A stretch of DNA of 64,000 bases. Origin: Pseudosulfitobacter koreensis (GTDB lineage: Bacteria; Pseudomonadota; Alphaproteobacteria; Rhodobacterales; Rhodobacteraceae). The notes under the pieces are model-generated. The model was not told the DNA's origin. It was given only the letters and a program-made list of their open reading frames with translations, and searched no databases. A program made the position numbers and the translations under genes. The DNA lies in NCBI RefSeq assembly GCF_024733015.1, contig NZ_JANKJG010000008.1, positions 62,001 through 126,000 of the forward strand, in the 5' to 3' direction. Below, piece after piece: positions 1 through 11,728 of the stretch; the first letter of the stretch is position 1, and every line of letters starts with the position of its first letter.

Positions 1-1
1 G

Positions 2-217
2 GAAATCCGCGCGGGCACCGATTATGTCGTCACCACGACCTGTACCGCGCTGCGCACCACCTCGATGACCCTGGACCAGGCGATCTGGGCCGAGGGGCGC
101 GTGCGTGCGACATTCTCATGCGTGATGGTGCTGCTGACGCAGGACGGATCTGCGCGCATGCCGATCCCGCAAGACATCCGCGACCGGCTGATCGCGGATG
201 GCGCGCGCGCGGACTAA
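2..217 (+). CDS. acyl-CoA thioesterase (C-terminal fragment, cut by window start)
   Basis: The only open frame at the left edge runs from base 2 to a TAA at 215-217 and gives 71 residues. It contains a hotdog-like beta strand pattern (TTTCTALRTTS, then RVRATFSCVMVLL) and ends in the phrase MPIPQDIRDRLIADG. The closing 'piP..ir..l' pattern is typical of the C-terminus of YbgC/FadM-type 4-hydroxybenzoyl-CoA thioesterase-fold proteins, which hydrolyse acyl-CoA thioesters in the cytoplasm. The catalytic N-terminal half lies outside the window, so substrate cannot be judged. It converges on pgi, leaving 16 bases between the stops. Confidence 0.6.
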   Translation, partial: EIRAGTDYVVTTTCTALRTTSMTLDQAIWAEGRVRATFSCVMVLLTQDGSARMPIPQDIRDRLIADGARAD

Positions 218-233
218 TAGTACGCCCCGCCCC

Positions 234-1817
234 TTAGGCCCGGTGGCGGTGCACGAATGCGACCAGCCCGCGTGTCGAGCCGTCCTTGCCCTCTGCGCTC
301 TCGGTGCCCTCAACCACCGGCTGCAAGGCCGTCGCCAGTTCCTTGCCCAGCTCAACCCCCCACTGGTCATAGGAATTGATGCCCAGGATCACGCCCTCGA
401 CAAACACCCGGTGCTCGTAGAGCGCCACGATCATGCCCAGCGTTTCGGGATCAAGCAGCGGATAGGCCAGCGTGACCGAAGGCCGGTTTCCGGGGAACAC
501 CCGGTGCGCCGCCTGACGCTCCAGCTCGGCCCCCTCGAACTTGCCCGCAACAGACGCACGCGCCGCGTCCAGTGACCGGCCCCGCATCAGCGCCTCGGAT
601 TGCGCCAGACAATTGGCCACCAGCAGATCATGGTGGTGCTTCAGTTCGGGCTCGTGCCCTTGTGCGGCGATCATGAACTCGCAGGGGATCACATCGGTGC
701 CCTGATGGATCAGCTGATAGAACGCGTGCTGCCCGTTGGTGCCCGACGCACCCCAGACCACGGGGCCCGAGGGCACCGCAACCGGCTTGCCGTCCATCGT
801 CACCGATTTGCCGTTGCTCTCCATCTCAAGCTGCTGGAAATAGGCAGGCAGCAGCGCCAGCCGCTGGTCATAGGGCAGCACCGCGCGGGTGCCGTATCCC
901 AGAACCTGCCGGTGCCACATCCCCACCAGCGCGTGCATCAGCGGCATGTTTTCCACGCCTTCTGCTGCACGGAAATGCCGGTCCATCGCCTGTCCGCCGC
1001 GCAGGAACGCGTCAAAAGCCTTTGGCCCCACGGCGATCATCACGCTCAGCCCGATCGGCCCCCACATCGAATAGCGCCCGCCGACCCAATCCCCGAACCC
1101 GAACACACGCTCGGCCGGAATGCCGAAGTCAGCGGTCTTTTCCATGTTTGTCGACAGCGCCGCAAATTGCTGCGTGGGATCACCACCGTTGTCCTGCATC
1201 CAGGCGCGCGCGGTGCGGGCGTTGGTCATGGTCTCGATGGTCGCAAAGGTTTTCGAGGCGACGATGACCAGCGTGGTGCTTGCATCCAGCCCCCGCAGCG
1301 TGTCCGCGATGTGCGCGCCGTCCACGTTCGACACGAAATGCACCCTCGGCCCATCATGATAGGGCGTCAGCGCCTGCGCCGCCATCGCGGGCCCCAGATC
1401 GGACCCACCGATGCCGATGTTGATCACATCCGTCACATCCGATCCGCGCACCGCATCGGCATAGGCGCGCATCCGCGCCAGCGTGTCGAGGATACCGGGC
1501 ATCACGTCCGCGCCATCGACCTGCACAGCACCCCCGTCCAGATTGCGCAAAGCGGTGTGCAGCACCGCGCGCCCTTCCGTTTCATTGATCGGCGCACCTG
1601 CGAACATCGCATCGCGCTTGTCCTGCCAGCCCGATGCCCCGGCCAGCGCCAGCAGCATGTCACGGGTTTCGGCGTCCAGGTTCGTCTTGGAATAATCCAG
1701 CCGCATGTCGCCGGTCTGCACGCTGAAATCATCGGCGCGCGTTGCGTCAGCGCTGAACAGATCCAGCATATGACGGTCGGCCACCGCGGCGGCCTTGGTC
1801 TTCAATTCAGTCCACAT
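234..1817 (-). CDS. pgi: glucose-6-phosphate isomerase
   Basis: Interconverts glucose 6-phosphate and fructose 6-phosphate in the cytoplasm. The 527-residue product is near the usual bacterial length (about 545). It carries the family signatures: the sugar-phosphate loop [11 protein letters not shown], the phrase [15 protein letters not shown], the region [14 protein letters not shown], and the C-terminal GVELGKELA with its catalytic lysine. It is last in a zwf-pgl-pgi operon and starts 3 bases after the pgl stop, so the three are surely co-transcribed. The grouping fits feeding glucose 6-phosphate into the Entner-Doudoroff/pentose-phosphate routes and recycling fructose 6-phosphate. Confidence 0.97.
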   Translation of the reverse strand: MWTELKTKAAAVADRHMLDLFSADATRADDFSVQTGDMRLDYSKTNLDAETRDMLLALAGASGWQDKRDAMFAGAPINETEGRAVLHTALRNLDGGAVQVDGADVMPGILDTLARMRAYADAVRGSDVTDVINIGIGGSDLGPAMAAQALTPYHDGPRVHFVSNVDGAHIADTLRGLDASTTLVIVASKTFATIETMTNARTARAWMQDNGGDPTQQFAALSTNMEKTADFGIPAERVFGFGDWVGGRYSMWGPIGLSVMIAVGPKAFDAFLRGGQAMDRHFRAAEGVENMPLMHALVGMWHRQVLGYGTRAVLPYDQRLALLPAYFQQLEMESNGKSVTMDGKPVAVPSGPVVWGASGTNGQHAFYQLIHQGTDVIPCEFMIAAQGHEPELKHHHDLLVANCLAQSEALMRGRSLDAARASVAGKFEGAELERQAAHRVFPGNRPSVTLAYPLLDPETLGMIVALYEHRVFVEGVILGINSYDQWGVELGKELATALQPVVEGTESAEGKDGSTRGLVAFVHRHRA

Positions 1818-1820
1818 AAT

Positions 1821-2489
1821 TCAGTCTGCCCAATGTACGGTAATATCTTCCAGAACCGCCGCAATCGGCGCATCCTGCGGTGTCAGATCCATCGCCCGTT
1901 CCAGTGCCGCGCGTTTCTCGGCACCGAAAATCACCAGATGTTTCGACATCGCGTCGTTCAGCACATGCGCCGACAGGCTGATGCGCGGCTCCTGCCCCTC
2001 GGCATGGATCGGCAGGGCCACGGGTGCATCCGGCGCCAGCGCCGCATCCAGCCCCTCGGCGCCGGGAAACAGCGATGCGGTGTGCATGTCGGCCCCCATG
2101 CCCAGCAGCAGCACGGAAATCGGCAGGGTATCCGCCAGATCGCCCGACACATCGGCAGCCCCCGCATCCACGTCCATGCCATCGCGGTAAAGCGGCTTGA
2201 ACCGGGCCGCCGCCGCGCGGTCGACCAACAGCCGCCGCCGCAACAGCGCCCCGTTTGATCGGTCCGAGGTCTCGTCCACCCAGCGCTCGTCGGTCAGGGT
2301 CACATCGACCCGGTCCCAATCCACACTTGCCGCCGACAGCGCGTCGAATATCGGCCCCGGAGACGTACCGCCCGGCACCACCATCAGCGCCCGTTCATGG
2401 GTGAACAGCGTGTTTTCCAACGCACCCGCCATCACATTGGCGACCCCGATGGCCAGCATCTCGCGGTCCAGATAGTCTTCGATCTTCAT
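1821..2489 (-). CDS. pgl: 6-phosphogluconolactonase
   Basis: Hydrolyses 6-phosphoglucono-lactone, the product of Zwf, to 6-phosphogluconate. The 222-residue protein has the SugarIsomerase-like fold motifs of the family: VVPGGTSPGPIFDAL near the N-terminus, the substrate-binding TLTDERWVDETSDRSN, and LLLGMGADMHTASLFPG, which matches the canonical 'GxGxDGHtASLFPg' with Asp-Gly-His changed to Ala-Asp-Met-His. The ATG overlaps the zwf stop by 4 bases, indicating translational coupling. Function is further supported by its place between zwf and pgi. Confidence 0.94.
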   Translation of the reverse strand: MKIEDYLDREMLAIGVANVMAGALENTLFTHERALMVVPGGTSPGPIFDALSAASVDWDRVDVTLTDERWVDETSDRSNGALLRRRLLVDRAAAARFKPLYRDGMDVDAGAADVSGDLADTLPISVLLLGMGADMHTASLFPGAEGLDAALAPDAPVALPIHAEGQEPRISLSAHVLNDAMSKHLVIFGAEKRAALERAMDLTPQDAPIAAVLEDITVHWAD

Positions 2490-3940
2490 GGTTTCACCTC
2501 TCGCCAGACCCGTGTGTCGCGGGCCAGCATCTGTACTGCATCGCCCGGCCCCGCGCTGCCGCTGTCATAGGGCTTGGGCACCTCGCCGCGCGCTTCCCAG
2601 CCCGCGATGATCGGATCGGTCCAGGCCCATGCGGCCTCGACCTCGTCGCCGCGCATGAACAGCGTCTGGTTGCCCCGGATCACGTCCATGATCAGCCGCT
2701 CATAGGCATCTGGCGGCTCCTCCGCGTCTGCGCCAAGCGCGTCGGCAAAGGACATGTCCAGCGGCACATCAACCAGACGCATGCCGCCCGGTCCCGGTTC
2801 CTTGATGGTCACGTTCAGCGTGATGCCCTCATTGGGCTGCAGCCGGATCGACAGGGTGTTGCGGTGGTCCTGCTTCTCGCCGAAAATCGAATGGTTCAGC
2901 TCCTTGAACACCACCGTGATCTCGCTGGACCGCGCCACCAGACGCTTGCCGGTGCGCAGATAGAACGGCGTGCCCGCCCAACGCCAGTTGGAAATGCCCA
3001 CCTTCATCGCCACATAGCTTTCGGTGCGCGACCGCGGGTCCTCGACCGCCTCGCGGTAGCTTGGGCCATCGCTGCTGGCGTCATATTGTCCGCGCACGAC
3101 GTGGTGCGGTGCGACGGGGTCCAGCGCGCGGATCACCTTCAGCTTTTCATCGCGCACCGCGTCGGGGTCGAACTTGCTGGGCGGCTCCATCGCGATCAGG
3201 CACAACAGCTGCATCAGGTGGTTCTGCACCATATCGCGCATCGCGCCTGAGCGGTCGTAATACTCGCCCCTGCCCCCGACGCCCACGGTTTCGGCCACCG
3301 TGATCTGAATATGATCGACATATTGCGAATTCCAAAGCGGCTCGAACAGCATGTTGCCAAAGCGCACCGCCATCAGGTTCTGCACCGTTTCCTTGCCCAG
3401 ATAATGGTCGATCCGGTAAATCTGGCCCTCGTCGAAATGCTCGGCCAGCGAAGCGTTCAGCGCCTTGGCCGTGGCCAGATCGCGGCCAAACGGCTTTTCG
3501 ACCACGATGCGGGTCTGGTCACTGGTCAGCTTCCACTTGTGCAGGCGCGACGCCAGATCGCCGAACAGGCTGGGGGCCACGGAAAAGTAATAGGCCCGCA
3601 CGACGTCGCGCCCTTCCATCAGCTTGCCCAGTTCGGGCCAGCCGCCATCGCCCTTGGCATCGACGGTGACATAATCCAGCCGCGTCTGGAACGCTTCCAG
3701 CTGGCCATCATCGAACGACGCCGGCTTGCAGAACTCGCGAATCGCATCCGCCACAAAGTCGCGGTAGTCCTGCGACGTCATCTCGGACCGGGCGGCACCG
3801 ATCACCCGCGCGTCGTCGGGCATCTGCCCCGCGCAAAACCGCCGGAACAGACCCGGCAGGATCTTGCGACGGGCCAGATCGCCCGTCCCCCCGAAAATGA
3901 CCAGATCAAAAGGATCGACCGGAATGACGCGCGAAACCAT
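2486..3940 (-). CDS. zwf: glucose-6-phosphate 1-dehydrogenase
   Basis: Oxidises glucose 6-phosphate to 6-phosphoglucono-lactone with reduction of NAD(P)+. The 484-residue protein has the N-terminal nucleotide-binding loop (FGGTGDLARRK, residues about 16-26) and the active-site signature RIDHYLGKETVQN with its catalytic Asp-His and Lys. It is the first gene of zwf-pgl-pgi. A near-perfect 14-bp palindrome of LacI-family type lies about 33 bases upstream of the ATG, so transcription is probably repressed by a sugar-responsive LacI regulator (inference). Confidence 0.97.
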   Translation of the reverse strand: MVSRVIPVDPFDLVIFGGTGDLARRKILPGLFRRFCAGQMPDDARVIGAARSEMTSQDYRDFVADAIREFCKPASFDDGQLEAFQTRLDYVTVDAKGDGGWPELGKLMEGRDVVRAYYFSVAPSLFGDLASRLHKWKLTSDQTRIVVEKPFGRDLATAKALNASLAEHFDEGQIYRIDHYLGKETVQNLMAVRFGNMLFEPLWNSQYVDHIQITVAETVGVGGRGEYYDRSGAMRDMVQNHLMQLLCLIAMEPPSKFDPDAVRDEKLKVIRALDPVAPHHVVRGQYDASSDGPSYREAVEDPRSRTESYVAMKVGISNWRWAGTPFYLRTGKRLVARSSEITVVFKELNHSIFGEKQDHRNTLSIRLQPNEGITLNVTIKEPGPGGMRLVDVPLDMSFADALGADAEEPPDAYERLIMDVIRGNQTLFMRGDEVEAAWAWTDPIIAGWEARGEVPKPYDSGSAGPGDAVQMLARDTRVWREVKP

Positions 3941-3972
3941 ACTAAGGGCCCTCGATTATCGAAATCTATCAA

Positions 3973-3986
3973 TGTTAGCGCAAACA
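3973..3986. promoter_or_regulatory. LacI-family operator-like palindrome upstream of zwf
   Basis: The sequence TGTTAGCGCAAACA differs at one position from a perfect TGTTAGCGCTAACA palindrome with a central CG, the general form of LacI/GalR-family operators. It is 33-46 bases upstream of the zwf ATG, where it would overlap or sit next to the promoter. No LacI-family regulator is encoded in the window, so the cognate protein is unknown. Confidence 0.45.
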
Positions 3987-4101
3987 TGCCCTAAACCACC
4001 CCCGATCACAATAGTGTCAGGGTCAATCCGGCGGCTATTCTTGCCTTCGCGCGTACCCTACCACAAATGAAAGAGAGGCAAAGACCGGAGGCCCCGACAA
4101 G

Positions 4102-5061
4102 ATGAAAGACAGTGCAGATGCCCAAACACACGGCAACGCAGGCAAATTTCAGAACCCGAAGCTGACCGCCAAGGGCGAGGAGCGCGCGACCGTGGCCCTG
4201 TCCAACCCACAGACGCTTTGGTTCAACACCGGCACCCTGTGCAACATCGAATGCGAGAACTGCTATATCGCCAGCAGCCCGACCAATGACGCGCTGGTCT
4301 ATATCACGGCGGACGAGGTGCGCGATTACCTCGACCAGCTGACTGACCGCGCCTGGCCCGTGACCGAGATTGCCTTTACCGGCGGCGAGCCGTTCATGAA
4401 CCCCGCGATGATCGACATCACCCGCGCCGCGCTGGAACGCGGCTATGACGTGCTGATCCTGACCAACGCGATGCGCCCGATGATGCGCAAGACAATGCAG
4501 GACGGGCTGCTGGCGCTGAACGCCGATTACCCCGGCAAGCTTACGATGCGCATCTCGGTCGATCACCACCGCGCCGAATTGCACGATGCCGAACGCGGCA
4601 CGGGCAGCTTCGCCAAGACGCTGAAAGGCATGGAATGGCTGCGCGACCACGGCTTTCGCATGGCGGTCGCGGGCCGCTCGGTGTTCGAGGAGGACGAGGT
4701 CACCTCGCGCGCAGGCTACGCCGAATTCTACGCGCGCCACGGCTTCAACATCGACGCACAAGACCCTGGCATGACAGTTCTTTTCCCTGAAATGGACGAA
4801 GAGGTCGAAGTGCCCGAAATCACCACCGCCTGCTGGGGCATCCTGAACAAGTCACCCGATGCGGTGATGTGCTCATCCTCGCGCATGGTCGTCAAACGCA
4901 AGGGTGCTAAGCGCCCCGCCGTGCTGGCCTGCACGCTGCTGCCCTACGCGCCCGAGTTCGAATTGGGCGAGACCCTGAAAGACGCCGAAGGACCCGTCGC
5001 CCTGAACCACCCGCATTGCGCAAAATTCTGCGTGCTGGGCGGCGCCAGCTGCTCGGCCTGA
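4102..5061 (+). CDS. radical SAM protein with extra C-terminal cysteine cluster
   Basis: A 319-residue protein with the radical SAM iron-sulfur motif CNIECENC (Cys47, Cys51, Cys54; C-x3-C-x2-C), followed by AFTGGEPFMNP, the SAM-binding GGE motif. The C-terminal 80 residues hold six more cysteines, spaced C-x12-C, then about 19 residues to a third, and finally C306-x3-C310-x6-C317. This resembles the auxiliary cluster of SPASM/twitch radical SAM enzymes. CGGAGG about 11 bases upstream serves as ribosome binding site. It stands alone between zwf (divergent) and usg (convergent). No peptide precursor or modification partner is visible, so the substrate is unknown. Confidence 0.85.
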   Translation: MKDSADAQTHGNAGKFQNPKLTAKGEERATVALSNPQTLWFNTGTLCNIECENCYIASSPTNDALVYITADEVRDYLDQLTDRAWPVTEIAFTGGEPFMNPAMIDITRAALERGYDVLILTNAMRPMMRKTMQDGLLALNADYPGKLTMRISVDHHRAELHDAERGTGSFAKTLKGMEWLRDHGFRMAVAGRSVFEEDEVTSRAGYAEFYARHGFNIDAQDPGMTVLFPEMDEEVEVPEITTACWGILNKSPDAVMCSSSRMVVKRKGAKRPAVLACTLLPYAPEFELGETLKDAEGPVALNHPHCAKFCVLGGASCSA

Positions 5062-5071
5062 TCCCGCCCGC

Positions 5072-5341
5072 TCAGTGTATCCGAAATTCACCGACCTGAT
5101 TGCGCCATTCCCCCGGCGCGATCAGCTTGCGGTGGATAAAGCGCACTGAATGCAGCGGCCCCTCGATCTCGCTCTGCCAGAACTCGACGAATTCGAACAA
5201 TCGCGGGTGATCCGGGGCAAGATCGTAATCCTGCCAGACATAAGTGTTCAGAACATGGGTATAATCGGGCATGCGGTAGAAGAATTCCGCAGTGGTCAGC
5301 CCGTATCCCTTCAACATCATTTCCGTTTCCGAGACCTGCAT
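5072..5341 (-). CDS. usg: Usg family protein
   Basis: Small 89-residue protein of the Usg-like family found across alphaproteobacteria. Characteristic stretches are MLKGYGLTTAEFFYRMPDY, YVWQDYDLAPDHPRL and FWQSEIEGPLHSVRF. The biochemical role of the family is not established. I chose the ATG at 5341 rather than the in-frame GTG at 5350 because an AAAGG sits 8 bases before the ATG, and relatives begin 'MQ.S..E.ML.GYGLTT'. It is convergent with the radical SAM gene, 10 bases away. Confidence 0.85.
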   Translation of the reverse strand: MQVSETEMMLKGYGLTTAEFFYRMPDYTHVLNTYVWQDYDLAPDHPRLFEFVEFWQSEIEGPLHSVRFIHRKLIAPGEWRNQVGEFRIH

Positions 5342-5531
5342 CTTGCGCACCTTTCATGCTGCTTTTCTTGCATCTTGGCACGCTCAGATTACTTTTCAAT
5401 GAAAACAGTATGTTGGCACTCTGCGCGCTGTGCTGCCAACCGCACGGGGCCACCCGCCATTGCACCTTATATGCCGCTTCTGATAAGGTTCCTCACAACA
5501 TATAGACACTCAGAAAAAGACGGGCAGCCAA

Positions 5532-8315
<2,784 letters not shown>

Positions 8316-8393
8316 TGCGTTTGCGCGCGGCTCGGGGTCAGGCGACCCTGAACCGCGCGCAGATACAGCAGGCCTCCGAAAGGGTACGGTCTA

Positions 8394-8440
8394 AAAACGG
8401 TGGTCCTATCGCAGGGTCGCCGTTTTCATTTCTCTTTTCA
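8394..8440 (+). terminator. probable rho-independent terminator of gyrA
   Basis: AAAACGG at 8394-8400 pairs with CCGTTTT at 8420-8426. The inner bases extend the helix with wobble pairs to about 13 bp around a 7-base loop. A pyrimidine-rich tract containing CTCTTTTC follows. It lies about 80 bases after the gyrA stop and before the convergent gene ending at 8514. Confidence 0.6.
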
Positions 8441-8513
8441 AAACCGGACACACCCGCTCGAGGTCAAACTGTCGCCCTGCGGATCGTTGCCCCGTGGATC
8501 GTCGCCCCGCAGA

Positions 8514-8870
8514 TCAGGGCGTCCCGCCTGTTGACGTGGTCGTGGTCGACGTGTCGTCGCCCCCGGCAACCATCGCAATCACACCCAGCGCAAGGGCCGC
8601 AACGCCAATGCCTGCACCCAGACCGCCGGACAGCAACACCGGCGCGTCATTGGTGACGGCATCGCGCAGGCACAGCCGCTTGCGCAGACCGTCTTCGCTG
8701 AAGAAATCAGCCTTGCACGCATAGGAACTGCCGTCCGAGCCGGTGACAGCCACCGGATAATCCGCATTGCCGCTGCCGCCGTTCACCTCCACCTGACGCA
8801 CGACGCCCTGTGCCAGTGCGGAGGTGGCAAGCATCAGGGTCAGGCCCACGGCGCAAAAAACAGTTTTCAT
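8514..8870 (-). CDS. small exported protein of unknown function
   Basis: 118-residue protein with a clear signal peptide (MKTVFCAVGLTLMLATSALA, cleavage expected after ALA). The mature part contains two cysteines (YACKADFF and RLCLRD), a single hydrophobic glycine/alanine-rich segment (about residues 80-102, GLGAGIGVAALALGVIAMVAGG), and a Thr/Ser-rich tail. It is therefore probably periplasmic, anchored in the inner membrane near its C-terminus. I do not recognise the family. It is a monocistronic unit between gyrA and the M32 peptidase gene, with a weak CtrA-like sequence about 64 bases upstream. Confidence 0.7.
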   Translation of the reverse strand: MKTVFCAVGLTLMLATSALAQGVVRQVEVNGGSGNADYPVAVTGSDGSSYACKADFFSEDGLRKRLCLRDAVTNDAPVLLSGGLGAGIGVAALALGVIAMVAGGDDTSTTTTSTGGTP

Positions 8871-8933
8871 CAGGAAACCTCCATAAGATTCGGAAAAACA
8901 AATAACCGCTCAGGACAGATGACACCCTAAACC

Positions 8934-8949
8934 TTAATAAAACCGTAAC
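8934..8949. promoter_or_regulatory. weak CtrA-like site
   Basis: TTAA-N7-GTAAC lies about 64 bases upstream of the small exported protein's ATG. The CtrA consensus is TTAA-N7-TTAA, so one base of eight differs. Chance occurrence cannot be excluded. Confidence 0.25.
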
Positions 8950-9018
8950 GCCTGGCCGTTTCCGTGGGGCTTGCGACGCAACCGGCTCTGGCCCGCCGCC
9001 AAACCCCGCGCGCGGCGG

Positions 9019-10494
9019 TCAAAGCCCGTAGATGCCCGCAAACTTGTCCTTGAGGTAGTCCAGCAAGGGCGCCTCGGTCGGCTCCATGCCGCTTGCCATC
9101 GTGATGGTCACGCGCGGCTCGTAGAGGCCACCGTTGACCTGCACGTTGTCGCGCAGCCAATCGGTCGCGGGCGTGGTGTCGCCCTGCGCCAGATGGTCGT
9201 CCAGATCGGGCACCGCCGTGCGCAGCGCCTGATACAGACAGCCCGCATAGACATTGCCCAGCGAATAGGTCGGGAAGTAACCGAACAGGCCCACCGACCA
9301 ATGCACGTCCTGCAACACGCCGTTGCTCGCCTTGTCGACGGCATAGCCGAAATCCGCCTCGAACCGGTCGTTCCAGGCCGCTTCCAGATCGGCAACCGCC
9401 AGATCGCCCGACATCAGCGCGCGCTCCAGATCGAACCGCATCATCACATGCAGGTTGTACTGCACCTCGTCCGCCTCGGTGCGGATATAGCCGTTGTTCA
9501 CGCGGTTCACGCAGGCATAGAACGCATCCTCGTCGGCAATGCCGAAATCGCCAAAGGCATCCTTCATCTGCCCGTAAAGCCAGCCGGTAAAGGCACGCCC
9601 ACGTCCGATCTGGTTCTCGTAGATACGGCTTTGGCTTTCGTGCACGCCCATCGACCCGCCCTGCCCCAACGGCGTCAGCAGATAGGCCTGGTCGATGTTC
9701 TGCTCATAGGCCGCATGTCCGACCTCGTGGATCGTGGAATAGAAACAGTTGAACGGATCGGTCGGATTGGTCCGCGTGGTGATGCGCACATCATTGCCGC
9801 TGCCCGAGCTGAACGGATGCACGGCCTTGTCCACGCGCCCGCGCTGCATGTCATAGCCGAAGGTGCGCGCCAGATGGCGGCTCAGCTTCATCTGCGCGGC
9901 CTCGTCATAGGTGCCGGTCAGGGCTGCGGGCTTTTCGGCCTGCAAAACGGCGGCGCGCAGATCTGTCAGCACCGGGCGCATGGCCGAAAACATCGCCTCG
10001 ATTTCGGCTCCCGTCGTGCCGGGCTCGTAATCCTGCAGCATCGCATCATACAGATCGCCCCCCGCAGCCAGTGCCGCGCCCTCTTCGCGTTTCAGCGCCA
10101 CGACCTCTTCCAGCACGGGGGCGAAGGCCGCGAAATCATCCGCACCGCGCGCTTCCGCCCATTTGCCCTGGGCCACCGACGTCACCCGCGCCAGCTTCGA
10201 CGCCAATGCCGCAGGCACCTTGGTCGCGCGGGCATGGCTGCGGCGGATGTGGCGCAACTGGGCCTGTCCGACCGCATCCAGCGTGCTGTCGTCGATCCCC
10301 GCCAGCCAGTCGCCCACCTGCGGTGCCGTGCGGCGCGCATGCAGGATCGTCTCCATCGCGGCCATTTCGTCGCTGCGTTGATCGGCGGCACCACGCGGCA
10401 TCATGGTTTCCTGATCCCACCCCAGACGCCCCGCGACCTGGGCCAGGGCCTGCGTGTCACGTTCAAATGCCATCAGCGCGTCATAGTCGGTCAT
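9019..10494 (-). CDS. M32-family metallocarboxypeptidase (Taq type)
   Basis: Zinc carboxypeptidase that removes C-terminal residues from peptides in the cytoplasm. The 491-residue length is normal for family M32. All hallmark motifs are present in order: HPFSSG, DVRITTR, the zinc-binding HEVGH, HESQSR, NRVNNG, and QDVHWSVGLFGYFPTYSLGN near the C-terminus. The gene begins 6 bases before the ctaA stop region, in the same direction (ctaA is upstream), so the two may be co-transcribed although unrelated in function. Confidence 0.93.
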   Translation of the reverse strand: MTDYDALMAFERDTQALAQVAGRLGWDQETMMPRGAADQRSDEMAAMETILHARRTAPQVGDWLAGIDDSTLDAVGQAQLRHIRRSHARATKVPAALASKLARVTSVAQGKWAEARGADDFAAFAPVLEEVVALKREEGAALAAGGDLYDAMLQDYEPGTTGAEIEAMFSAMRPVLTDLRAAVLQAEKPAALTGTYDEAAQMKLSRHLARTFGYDMQRGRVDKAVHPFSSGSGNDVRITTRTNPTDPFNCFYSTIHEVGHAAYEQNIDQAYLLTPLGQGGSMGVHESQSRIYENQIGRGRAFTGWLYGQMKDAFGDFGIADEDAFYACVNRVNNGYIRTEADEVQYNLHVMMRFDLERALMSGDLAVADLEAAWNDRFEADFGYAVDKASNGVLQDVHWSVGLFGYFPTYSLGNVYAGCLYQALRTAVPDLDDHLAQGDTTPATDWLRDNVQVNGGLYEPRVTITMASGMEPTEAPLLDYLKDKFAGIYGL

Positions 10495-10500
10495 GTGGTA

Positions 10501-11667
10501 TCAGCCTTCGCGGATTGAGGATTGGATCGGATAAGCAGTGAGGAACCGCGCCCGCAGGATCAAGACCCACAGCACCACAGCCAGCCCCTGATGCAGGATC
10601 GCCACATGCACAGGCGCGCCATAGAGCACGGTGACGATCCCAAGGGCAATCTGCAAAGCCAGCGCCGCAAAGACCGCGTTGAAGGCAAAGCGCGTCCGCC
10701 GGTGCGCACTGCGCCGCCCGCGCAGCCAGACGACCACGCCGAAGATCGCCAGCAGGTAGCCCGCGATGCGGTGGATGAACTGCACCAGACCGGGGCTTTC
10801 AAACAGGTTGCGCCACACAGGCTCGACCGGGAAGGCATTGGGCGGAAACCATTGCCCGCCCATCAACGGCCAATCGGTATAGCTGCGGCCCGCGTCGATG
10901 CCCGCCACCAGCGCGCCGATCAGGATCTGCAGGAACGCGAAATGCAGCAATCCGGTAGAGAGACCGAAAAGCTTCGCCTCCTTGCTGCGCCGTGCCTGCA
11001 TCAGGTCCCGCTCGGTCCGGCCCAACAGCAGGATATACCACGTCAGAACCCCCAGGATGATGAACGCCAGCCCCAGGTGCGTGGCAAGCCGGTAGCTCGC
11101 CACACTCGTGGCCCCCTCGCCCTGCGTCACGCCACTGGCCACCATCCACCAGCCGATCGCGCCCTGCGCACCGCCCAGCAGACCCACGAACAACAATCGG
11201 CGGTTCCAGCCCACGGGCACCTGACGGCGCACCGCGAAATAGGCAAAGCCCAGGGCCCAGACCAGCCCGATCACCCGGCCCAACTGGCGATGACCCCATT
11301 CCCACCAGTAGATCACCTTGAAATCAGACAGTTCCATCCACTGGTTCATGATGCGGAACTGGTCGATCTGCTGATACTTGGCGAATTCGGATTCCCAGTC
11401 GGCCTGGTTCAGCGGCGGCATCGCGCCGGTAAACGGCTTCCATTCGGTGATCGACAGGCCCGAATCCGTCAGCCGCGTCAGACCGCCCACGGCGATCATC
11501 ACGAACACCAGCGCGAACAGGATCATCAGCCAGATGCGGATGCCGCGCCGCGCACCTCCGCGCCCCCGGTCGATGACACCCGCGACGGGTGCGTCTCTGG
11601 TCGCGGCCTCGGGGCTTGCGACCTCTTCGAAAATGCTGCGTTTTCCGCTTTTGGGTTTGCCGCTCAT
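10501..11667 (-). CDS. ctaA: heme A synthase (COX15/CtaA family)
   Basis: Integral membrane enzyme that oxidises heme O to heme A for aa3-type cytochrome oxidase. The roughly 388-residue protein has eight hydrophobic segments and the type-II (COX15) layout, including GGLTRLTDSGLSITEWKP, EWGHRQLGR, THLGLAF and the C-terminal LHQGLAVVLWVLIL, with histidines that ligate heme. I prefer the ATG at 11667 over the one at 11682 because GAGGA lies 7 bases before it. The N-terminal 35 residues are polar (SGKPKSGKRS) and cytoplasmic. Confidence 0.95.
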   Translation of the reverse strand: MSGKPKSGKRSIFEEVASPEAATRDAPVAGVIDRGRGGARRGIRIWLMILFALVFVMIAVGGLTRLTDSGLSITEWKPFTGAMPPLNQADWESEFAKYQQIDQFRIMNQWMELSDFKVIYWWEWGHRQLGRVIGLVWALGFAYFAVRRQVPVGWNRRLLFVGLLGGAQGAIGWWMVASGVTQGEGATSVASYRLATHLGLAFIILGVLTWYILLLGRTERDLMQARRSKEAKLFGLSTGLLHFAFLQILIGALVAGIDAGRSYTDWPLMGGQWFPPNAFPVEPVWRNLFESPGLVQFIHRIAGYLLAIFGVVVWLRGRRSAHRRTRFAFNAVFAALALQIALGIVTVLYGAPVHVAILHQGLAVVLWVLILRARFLTAYPIQSSIREG

Positions 11668-11728
11668 GGGTTGGGTCCTCATCTTTGCCGCGCAACCTAG
11701 GGCCGCGCCGCAGGATGGTCCAGAACCT

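Noticed and set aside
600..2258. 552-residue open frame on the plus strand
   Set aside because: It lies antisense to pgi and pgl, is His/Arg/Gln-rich in the way of antisense frames of GC-rich genes, and matches no family.
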